The position numbers and the translations under genes are program-made. From contig CAKTEM010000004.1 in NCBI GenBank assembly GCA_934548045.1, positions 62,001 through 126,000 of the forward strand: 64,000 nucleotides of DNA, given 5' to 3'. The DNA is from an uncultured Faecalibacterium sp. GTDB taxonomy: Bacteria; Bacillota; Clostridia; Oscillospirales; Ruminococcaceae. The number at the start of each line of letters is the position of its first letter. Position 1 is the first letter of the stretch. This document shows positions 57,742-64,000 of the stretch, piece after piece. The notes beneath the pieces are model-generated. The model ran no database searches, was not told the DNA's origin, and saw only the letters and a list, made by a program, of their open reading frames with translations.

Positions 57742-59240
57742 TACTGCACACTTTCAAGAAACCGCACGAACCCGGCCCGGCCAGCTTCGTCCAGCTTATA
57801 GACACCAGCATCGACCAGAACCTCGGCGAAGACGTGGCCGATCTCATCCTGCAGGATGGTGTGGACATTCTCGGCGTTGAGGTCAGGGTGTTTTGCCAGA
57901 ATCTCACCGGCCCACTCAGCGTGCTTCTGGATGTTCTCGCCATACTCGGCGGCAGGGGTGCGGTTCACCAGAGCCGTTTCCAGCTCGGCCATCTCGCCCT
58001 TCAGGCGGCTGGGGAGGACAGCCAGACCCATGACTTCGATCAGGCCGATGTTCTCCTTCTTGATGTGGTGGAGCTTTGCGTGGGGATGGTAGACGCCCAG
58101 CGGATGCTCCGGCGTCGTGATGTTATTGCGGAGAACGAGGTCGAGCTGGAACTTGCCGTCACGCATCCGGGCGATGGGGGTGATGGTGTTGTGCGGCTCG
58201 CCGTCCGTCTCGGCAAAGATGAAGCAGCTCTCGTCGGTGTAGCCGCGCCATGCGGTCAGGATCTTGTCGGCAAGCTCGACCAGACGCTCGTCGTCGGCGC
58301 AGGTCAGACGGATGCAGCTCATCGGCCAGTGAACGATACCGGCTTCGACATCCTCATAGCCCGGGAACGTCCAGCTCTTCTCGATGGGAGCCTTTGCCAT
58401 TGCGAATTCGTAGTGGCCGCCCTGAAAATGGTCGTGGCTCAGGATGCTGCCGCCGACAATGGGCAGGTCGGCGTTGCTGCCGACAAAGTAGTGGGGGAAG
58501 AGGGCGACGAAATCCAGCAGCTTGCGGAAAGTCGCGCGCTCGATCTTCATCGGGGTGTGCTGGCTGTTGAAGACGATGCAATGCTCGTTGTAGTAGACGT
58601 AAGGGCTGTACTGCAGGTTCCACGCACTGTTGTTGATGGTGAGCGGAATGATACGGTGGTTCTCACGGGCCGGGTGGTTCATCCGGCCGGCATAGCCCTC
58701 ATTCTCGACGCAGAGCTGGCACTTCGGGTAAGCACTCTGGGGCGCGAGCTTTGCGGCGGCGATGGCTTTCGGGTCCTTTTCGGGCTTGGACAGGTTGATG
58801 GTGATGTCCAGATCGCCGTAGGGGGTCTTGGTGACCCATTTCAAATCGCGTTTGATGCGGTAACGGCGGATGTAGTCGGTGTCCTGACTGAACTCATAGA
58901 ACCAGTCGGTCGCTGCCTGAGGGCCTTCGTTCTCGTACCGCTCCTCAAAGTTGGCACGGACGATGCTGGGCCGGGGCGTCAGAACACCCATCAGCTTGGT
59001 GTCGAAGAGGTCACGGGCGGTGGAGTTGTCCTCACAGACACCGCGCGCAACTGCATCGTCGACCAGCACTTTCAGGATGCTCTCGAGGTCGGTGTAGCAG
59101 ACATCGCCCTCGGGTTCGGTGAAGCTGTCCAGCTGCATGGTCATGAGCAACTGGTTGCGGATATATATCTCATCATCGGGAAGGATGAGGCCGGTATCAA
59201 GGCCGTAATTGACGAGCTGCTGAATTGCGGTAGAGATCAC
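57741..59240 (-). CDS. galT: UDP-glucose-hexose-1-phosphate uridylyltransferase (class II GalT)
   Basis: 499 residues, the length of the Firmicutes-type (class II) enzyme. Signature GGSILSHDHFQGGHYEF carries the active-site histidines, and NRTPAAEYGENIQKHAEWAG is typical of the C-terminus. It exchanges UMP between UDP-glucose and galactose-1-phosphate. It begins with GTG at 59240, four bases overlapping the galK stop (GTGA), with GGAGGGAGG upstream. An in-frame ATG 42 bases further up lies inside galK and lacks that spacing. Confidence 0.95.
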   Translation of the reverse strand: MISTAIQQLVNYGLDTGLILPDDEIYIRNQLLMTMQLDSFTEPEGDVCYTDLESILKVLVDDAVARGVCEDNSTARDLFDTKLMGVLTPRPSIVRANFEERYENEGPQAATDWFYEFSQDTDYIRRYRIKRDLKWVTKTPYGDLDITINLSKPEKDPKAIAAAKLAPQSAYPKCQLCVENEGYAGRMNHPARENHRIIPLTINNSAWNLQYSPYVYYNEHCIVFNSQHTPMKIERATFRKLLDFVALFPHYFVGSNADLPIVGGSILSHDHFQGGHYEFAMAKAPIEKSWTFPGYEDVEAGIVHWPMSCIRLTCADDERLVELADKILTAWRGYTDESCFIFAETDGEPHNTITPIARMRDGKFQLDLVLRNNITTPEHPLGVYHPHAKLHHIKKENIGLIEVMGLAVLPSRLKGEMAELETALVNRTPAAEYGENIQKHAEWAGEILAKHPDLNAENVHTILQDEIGHVFAEVLVDAGVYKLDEAGRAGFVRFLESVQ

Positions 59241-60523
59241 AGCACTGCGCCTCCCTCCGGACGGATGGAGAGGATGTGGCAATGACCCTCGCCGAGGATG
59301 GCTTCCATGCCGGCCTTGAACTCATCCAGCATATCCAGCGGTACAAATGCCTGTGCCGTGCCGGCGAAACCGCCGCCGTGGACACGGACAGCACCGCAGT
59401 CGCCCAGCAGATGCTTTGCGGCGGCGATGGTGACACCGACTTCCTGATGTTCCTTGTAACCGGCCGGGATGACGTTCTGGAGATATTCCCAGCTGCTGTT
59501 GCCGGACTCGTTGACGAGGGCAAGGAAAGTGTCAAAATCACCGCTGCGGAGTGCAGCGACCTGCTTTGTGACACGGTCGTTGTCGGCATAGATGTGGAAC
59601 GCACGCAGAACGGCACGGTCACCACAGGCCTTGCGACACTCGGGAATCTTGGAGATAAACGTCTCAAACGGGACATCACGCAGGACTTCGCCGCCGCAGA
59701 CAGCAGCGACCGCACGGCAATCGGTGGGGATGGCGGCATACTCGTCGGTCAGGTCAGCATGGTCTGCACCGGAATCGAGGATGCAGAGGGCGAGGCCGGC
59801 CTTGGAGAAATCGACTGCGACCGGCTCCACATCGGGGTGTGCCGGGTCAGCGAAATCAATGGTAATGATGTTGCCGACGCTGGACGCCATCTGATCCATC
59901 AGGCCGCAGGGTTTGCCAAAGTAAACGTTCTCTGCCCACTGGCCGATCTGAGCGATGGCGATGGGTGAGACTTTCTCGGTCATGAACAGGTCGTTCAGGA
60001 TGACGCCGATCAGGACTTCAAACGCGGCAGAGGAAGAGACGCCGCTGCCCTTGGGAACGTTGGACGAGATGTAGACATCCAGACCGGACAGAGCCGCGCC
60101 GCGCTGGACAAAGGCGGCGCACTCGCCGCGCAGGATGGCGGCACTGGTGTTTTCCTCTTCCTTGCGCGTGGTCAGGTCAGCGAGGTCGATGACGCAGAGG
60201 TCGTAGCCTTCGCTCTGGACACGCAGCTGATTTAGGCTGTTGGGGCCTGCCGCCGCGATCATATCGATGTTGACACTGCCTGCCAGAACACGGCCATGCT
60301 GATGGTCGGTGTGGTTGCCGCCGATCTCGGTGCGGCCCGGCGCGCTGTACAGTCCGGCCTCGGTGTGGGAGCCGAAGGTCTTTTCCAGACCGTCCAGCAC
60401 GGCGGCATAACGAGCAGCCTGCGCAGGGGTCTGTTCCGGTGCGCAGCAGTACAGGGAGGCCAGACGGTCGGTGTGGGTGCCGTCGGTCAGTTCCTGCTTC
60501 CAAACAGAAATGGGCTTCATCAT
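59237..60523 (-). CDS. galK: Galactokinase
   Basis: 428 residues. GHMP kinase motifs: GRTEIGGNHTDHQHGRVL binds galactose, VPKGSGVSSSAAFEVLIG binds ATP, and VHGGGFAGTAQAFV is motif III. It phosphorylates galactose to galactose-1-phosphate for GalT. GAGGAGGAACGCGCA precedes tandem ATG codons. Operon galK-galT-cutC; no epimerase (galE) is in the window, but galU at 19.1 kb supplies UDP-glucose. Confidence 0.96.
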   Translation of the reverse strand: MMKPISVWKQELTDGTHTDRLASLYCCAPEQTPAQAARYAAVLDGLEKTFGSHTEAGLYSAPGRTEIGGNHTDHQHGRVLAGSVNIDMIAAAGPNSLNQLRVQSEGYDLCVIDLADLTTRKEEENTSAAILRGECAAFVQRGAALSGLDVYISSNVPKGSGVSSSAAFEVLIGVILNDLFMTEKVSPIAIAQIGQWAENVYFGKPCGLMDQMASSVGNIITIDFADPAHPDVEPVAVDFSKAGLALCILDSGADHADLTDEYAAIPTDCRAVAAVCGGEVLRDVPFETFISKIPECRKACGDRAVLRAFHIYADNDRVTKQVAALRSGDFDTFLALVNESGNSSWEYLQNVIPAGYKEHQEVGVTIAAAKHLLGDCGAVRVHGGGFAGTAQAFVPLDMLDEFKAGMEAILGEGHCHILSIRPEGGAVL

Positions 60524-60675
60524 TGCGCGTTCCTCCTCTGAATCTCAGATGGTTGATGTATTCGTCACAGCTCAGATCGGAGCCGTGTTTTCCTGAATCT
60601 ATAATAAAGAATTTGCCACGAAAAAACCATGTAATATTGTTGCGTCTGGATGGAAAAGGTGACGGGAAAATCCGC

Positions 60676-61803
60676 TCACTTCCCGGCGGAAAAATCGCTG
60701 CCGGTCAAACCGTCGAGGTTGAGCATCCCTTCCAGTGCTGCGATGTCGGTGGTGACATCCAGTGCATCCGCCTGAAACAGCTTGTCCAGCTGGTTCTCAA
60801 AGGCTTTGATGAGCATATCCATCGACCGTTCGATGCTCTGCTTCGCCTCGGTGATGTTCGCGCCCTGTACATCCTGTGACGAAAGCTGGGCGTAGGTGTT
60901 CAGCAGCTTGAGCGAGGTAGGCAGATAGTAGTCCATGAATTTCTGGAGCTGGGCTTTTTTGTCCGGGTCCTGTTTTGCCAGCGCGAAGATGCGCGCGCTC
61001 AGCTCTTCCAGACGGGAAATTTTCGCGGTCATCACCGGGTCAGGGATGGCGTCGTTGACCTGCCGCAGCTGGCGGAGCAGGGAAGTGTAAGTATCCTCGG
61101 GAGCAGCCGGTTCCGCTTTTGGCTGCGGTTTCGCTTTGGGTGGCTCGGGTGCGGCACCCCGGACGACCAGTGTATTGGTGCGGTTGTCGATGTAGGCGTC
61201 CGCACCGAAATAGCCGTGTTCGATGGCATCTTCCAGAATAGACCGCCCCTTCGCGCTCGAGATGCCAGCGGCGGCAAACAGCTCATCGAGAGGGATGCTG
61301 TCGCGGTCGCCCACGATTTTGTCGAACAGGCGTTCCAGCTTCCGGCTGCGGCTCATCCGCAAGCCGATCCAGAGTGCGCCACCGCCGCCCAGAATCTGCG
61401 CAATGCTGGTAAAAATGTCGTAAGGAAGGAGACCGCCGCCAGCGTCCAACAGGGTCACGACGCCGGAAAACAGGAACAGACCGCCCAGAACGGTGCAAAG
61501 GGTCGTGAGCCGCTTGTGCCACTTTTTGGATTTTTTCTGTTCCTCGGTGGGAACGTCGTGGCCGTAGATATGTTCCGTATTGTTGGACGGTTCCGAACCA
61601 GCGGAGAAGTTCGCCGTCCGGGTGTCCTGCGCGCGGAAATCGCTGGAATAATCCGCGTTTTCCTGCTCTTTGCGCTCAGCATCCCGGTCGATGGAGCGCA
61701 GGATGAAAAACAGGATGCCCAGCCACGGCGAAAGGCCGAACAGCGCAAACAACGCGATGGTGGGGATGTGGGCGAGATAATGCTTGCTGCGTCTTGGTTC
61801 CAT
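60676..61803 (-). CDS. XpaC-like (5-bromo-4-chloroindolyl phosphate hydrolysis) family protein
   Basis: 375 residues. Two pairs of hydrophobic segments flank an acidic linker in the first 130 residues; a basic SRSRKLERLFDKIVGDRDSI segment follows, then a helical C-terminal region (about 240-375: SLLRQLRQVNDAIPDPVMTA, KFMDYYLPTSLKLLNTYAQL, SIERSMDMLIKAFENQLDKL) that is the conserved part of the XpaC family. Function unknown; partners of TelA-type proteins in other genomes. AAGGAGG lies ten bases before the ATG at 61803. It follows htpG on the same strand after a terminator. Confidence 0.75.
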   Translation of the reverse strand: MEPRRSKHYLAHIPTIALFALFGLSPWLGILFFILRSIDRDAERKEQENADYSSDFRAQDTRTANFSAGSEPSNNTEHIYGHDVPTEEQKKSKKWHKRLTTLCTVLGGLFLFSGVVTLLDAGGGLLPYDIFTSIAQILGGGGALWIGLRMSRSRKLERLFDKIVGDRDSIPLDELFAAAGISSAKGRSILEDAIEHGYFGADAYIDNRTNTLVVRGAAPEPPKAKPQPKAEPAAPEDTYTSLLRQLRQVNDAIPDPVMTAKISRLEELSARIFALAKQDPDKKAQLQKFMDYYLPTSLKLLNTYAQLSSQDVQGANITEAKQSIERSMDMLIKAFENQLDKLFQADALDVTTDIAALEGMLNLDGLTGSDFSAGK

Positions 61804-61828
61804 GGGGCGAAAATCCTCCTTACACACA

Positions 61829-61876
61829 AAAAGAGCCGTGTTCCAGTTCAATGATACCAGAACACGGCTCTTTTGT
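61829..61876 (-). terminator. htpG terminator
   Basis: AAAGAGCCGTGTTC pairs with GAACACGGCTCTTT; on the minus strand the stem is followed by T residues and then the XpaC-like gene. Confidence 0.8.
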
Positions 61877-61895
61877 TAAGAGGAAGTTTATATTA

Positions 61896-63824
61896 TCAGT
61901 TCATGAGGCTGCAAACCGCTTCGGCGTAAGCAGCAGGGTCATCGACAGGCAGGCCCTCGATGAGCTGTGCCTGTGCGTAGAGCAGGGAGCTGTACTTCTT
62001 GAGCTTCTCGGTGTCGCCGGCCTCTTGTGCAGCTTTCAGGACAGCGAAGACCGGGTGATTGATGTTCAGTTCCAGAACCTTGTCGCTCTTGACGTTCTCG
62101 CTGCCAGGCTGCTTGGACAGGACCTTCTCCATCTCGATGGACAGAGGGCCGTCCGCAGACAGGCAGACCGGATGATCCTTCAGACGGGTCGAAACTTTGA
62201 CTTCCTTGACCTTGCCGTCCAGAGCGTCCTTCATGGCGTCGAACAGAGCCTTGTTCTCGGTGGTGGCATCCTCAGCGGCCTTCTTCTCCTCGTCGGTCTC
62301 AAGGCCGAGGTCACCGCTGTTGACGTTCTTGAACTCAACGGTGCCGTCCTTGCCCTCAGCATCCTTACGGGGATAGCTGCGCATGATCTGCAGGCAGAAT
62401 TCATCGACATCCTCGGTCAGGAGCAGGACATCATAGCCCTTGTCCAGAACCAGTTCGGTCGCAGGCAGCTTTGCCAGACGGTCGGTGGAGTCGCCGGCAG
62501 CGAAGTAGATGAACTTCTGCTCGGCAGGCATCTTCTCGACGTACTCCTGCAGCGTCACCATCTTCTGCTCCTTTGCGGAGTAGAACAGCAGCAGGTCGCG
62601 CAGCAGCTCGGCGTGCATACCGTAATCGGAGTATGCGCCGAACTTGATCTGACGGCCGAACTCCTTCCAGAACTCCTCATACTTTGCGCGGTCGTTCTGC
62701 AGCATGGCGTGCAGCTCGTTCTTGATCTTCTTTTCCAGTGCGTTGTGGATGAGCTTCAGTTGGTTGTCCTGCTGGAGCATCTCACGGCTGATGTTCAGGC
62801 TCAGGTCCTGACTGTCGACGATGCCTTTGATGAAGCTGAAGTAGTCGGGCAGCAGGTCGGCGCACTTCTCCATGATGAGGACACCGGATGCGTACAGGGC
62901 CAGACCCTTCTCGTAGTCCTTGGTATAGAAGTCGTAGGGGCGGTGGCTCGGCACAAAGAGAAGAGCATTGTAGTTTGCGGTACCCTCGGTGCGGCTGACG
63001 ATGACGCGAGCCGGGTCGGTGTAATCGTTGAACTTATCCTTATAGAAGCTGTTGTACTCCTCGTCGGTGACTTCGCTCTTCTGCTTTTTCCAGATAGGAA
63101 CCATGCTGTTCAGGGTCTCAAGCTCGGTGTAAGTCTCCCACTCGGGCTTGTAGTCCTCGGGCTTGGGATCGGGTTCGGGCTTCTGACGGCTCTTCTCACG
63201 CTCCATCTGGATGGGATAACGGACATAGTCGCTGTACTTCTTGACGATGGCGACGATGCCGTACTCGTTGACGAAGTTATCGTAATTGTCGGTCTCGGTG
63301 TCGGGCTTGATGTGCAGGATGATGTCGGTACCGACGGTGTCCTTCTCGGCAGGATTCAGCTCGTAGCCGTCAGCACCGCTGGACTCCCACTGCCAAGCTT
63401 CATCCGAACCGTAGGCACGGGAGATGACGGTGACTTTATCAGCGACCATGAAAGCGGAGTAGAAGCCGACGCCGAACTGACCGATGATGTCGATGTTCTC
63501 GTCCTTGTTGTCCTTCTTGAAGTCGAGGGAACCGGAGTGGGCGATGGTGCCGAGGTTGGATTCCAGCTCGTCCTTCGTCATGCCGATGCCGTTATCGGAA
63601 ACGGTCAGGGTGCGGTTCTCCTTGTCCAGCGTCAGCAGGATGCGGAAATCGCTTTTGTTCATGCCGACGGAAGTGTCGGTCAGGCTCTTATAGTAAAGCT
63701 TGTCGATGGCGTCCGAAGCGTTGGAGATCAGCTCACGGAGAAAGATCTCTTTGTTGGTGTAGATGGAGTTGATCATCATGTCCATCAGCTTTTTGCTTTC
63801 AGCCTGAAATTCTTTTTTCGCCAT
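61896..63824 (-). CDS. htpG: Molecular chaperone HtpG (Hsp90)
   Basis: 642 residues. GHKL ATPase motifs are present: FLRELISNASDAIDKL, VSDNGIGMTKDEL and IGQFGVGFYSAFMVADKV; LNISREMLQQDNQL marks the middle domain. HtpG helps late folding of client proteins under stress. It starts at the ATG at 63824; AGAGG lies nine bases upstream. The upstream region has a perfect CIRCE operator and a promoter, so expression should rise when HrcA is released on heat stress. Confidence 0.97.
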   Translation of the reverse strand: MAKKEFQAESKKLMDMMINSIYTNKEIFLRELISNASDAIDKLYYKSLTDTSVGMNKSDFRILLTLDKENRTLTVSDNGIGMTKDELESNLGTIAHSGSLDFKKDNKDENIDIIGQFGVGFYSAFMVADKVTVISRAYGSDEAWQWESSGADGYELNPAEKDTVGTDIILHIKPDTETDNYDNFVNEYGIVAIVKKYSDYVRYPIQMEREKSRQKPEPDPKPEDYKPEWETYTELETLNSMVPIWKKQKSEVTDEEYNSFYKDKFNDYTDPARVIVSRTEGTANYNALLFVPSHRPYDFYTKDYEKGLALYASGVLIMEKCADLLPDYFSFIKGIVDSQDLSLNISREMLQQDNQLKLIHNALEKKIKNELHAMLQNDRAKYEEFWKEFGRQIKFGAYSDYGMHAELLRDLLLFYSAKEQKMVTLQEYVEKMPAEQKFIYFAAGDSTDRLAKLPATELVLDKGYDVLLLTEDVDEFCLQIMRSYPRKDAEGKDGTVEFKNVNSGDLGLETDEEKKAAEDATTENKALFDAMKDALDGKVKEVKVSTRLKDHPVCLSADGPLSIEMEKVLSKQPGSENVKSDKVLELNINHPVFAVLKAAQEAGDTEKLKKYSSLLYAQAQLIEGLPVDDPAAYAEAVCSLMN

Positions 63825-63902
63825 AATGCAAAACCTCTTCATCTTTAAAATGTGCCTTGCCAAGAAAAGCACCCGGACAATGCCGGAATTACTTTGCTTA
63901 CC

Positions 63903-63929
63903 TTAGCACTCATATCATACGAGTGCTAA
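63903..63929 (-). promoter_or_regulatory. CIRCE operator (HrcA site)
   Basis: TTAGCACTC, nine bases, GAGTGCTAA: both arms match the CIRCE consensus exactly. It lies directly after the -10 of the htpG promoter, over the expected start site and leader. Confidence 0.95.
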
Positions 63930-63956
63930 TATACACCGACTGAGAGCAAAAATCAA
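63928..63956 (-). promoter_or_regulatory. Promoter of htpG
   Basis: Minus strand TTGATT (63956-63951), 17-base spacer, TATATT (63933-63928), overlapping the first two bases of CIRCE. Confidence 0.7.
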
Positions 63957-64000
63957 GGGGTTTCATAAAAAGTTTAAAATTCTCCCTCAAATAGTTCCAC

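Noticed and set aside
57834..59285. 483-codon open frame antisense to galT
   Set aside because: Shadow of a well-supported class II GalT with Val/Asp/Gly-rich composition.
61794..63848. 684-codon open frame antisense to htpG
   Set aside because: It is the mirror of a clear Hsp90 gene, rich in Val/Leu/Asp/Gly as expected from high-GC third positions, with no ribosome binding site or recognisable motif.
1..64000. CRISPR array, prophage, intact transposon, tRNA or rRNA genes
   Set aside because: No regularly spaced direct repeats, phage structural genes, transposases, cloverleaf structures or rRNA sequence were seen; the dispersed repeats are palindromic and non-coding.

Overview
The window is a dense, mostly vegetative chromosomal segment of a low-redundancy Bacillota genome with roughly 55-58% GC by eye. 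Gene content and protein style (ECF-type RibU under an FMN riboswitch, ThyX instead of ThyA, FchA next to FolD, CIRCE control, U32 peptidase next to MltG, class II GalT, methionine gamma-lyase family protein) suggest a gut Oscillospiraceae/Ruminococcaceae member, most likely Faecalibacterium or a close relative. That assignment is inference from protein families, not from a database search. No rRNA, tRNA, CRISPR array, intact insertion sequence or prophage was seen.

Layout. 1-8.2 kb: rRNA methyltransferase, CYTH protein, rhomboid, ZIP transporter, AraC regulator, MscS channel, FMN riboswitch with ribU, and an MraY-like transferase. 8.3-11.9 kb: first polar amino acid ABC cassette behind a promoter and 5' terminator hairpin. 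11.9-15.5 kb: one-carbon metabolism, with fthC-fchA-folD divergent from glyA. 15.5-15.9 kb: an AT-rich scar with a resolvase fragment and a Vsr-like fragment. 16-24 kb: DUF454 protein, cobalamin adenosyltransferase, a three-domain c-di-GMP protein, galU, a RING-like/DUF2628 protein, prfB, DUF1836 and DegV. 24-31.9 kb: cardiolipin synthase, a duplicated-domain lipoprotein, a half-size ABC exporter group and a second amino acid ABC cassette. 32-38 kb: HTH membrane protein, D-Ala-D-Ala carboxypeptidase, MATE, RecD2. 38-48 kb: MreB, OadG-OadB, PcrA, ThyX-Tmk, GNAT, MltG, U32. 48-64 kb: orphan peptide-binding lipoprotein, MurD, GNAT, two PLP enzymes, PepC, an orphan c-di-GMP riboswitch, CutC, GalT-GalK, XpaC-like protein and CIRCE-controlled HtpG.

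The genes are mainly housekeeping, so the less ordinary material is regulatory and structural. A c-di-GMP-I riboswitch with a complete terminator/antiterminator platform has no same-strand gene downstream and is followed by a second strong terminator, so it may control a short RNA. The window also encodes a GGDEF/receiver/HD-GYP protein that could make and degrade its ligand. Seven copies of a modular palindromic repeat sit at or in the 3' ends of genes; one supplies the last codons of recD2 and another the ribosome binding site of cutC. FolD lacks the lysines and the glutamine used for cyclohydrolase activity and is translationally coupled to FchA, which could supply that step. Several genes use unusual initiation: ATT for mscS, a probable leaderless mRNA for the DUF1836 protein, and an unclear rhomboid start.

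Coordinates of starts were chosen from Shine-Dalgarno spacing and promoter positions. Promoters and terminators are read by eye from hexamers and stems; none is experimentally supported.
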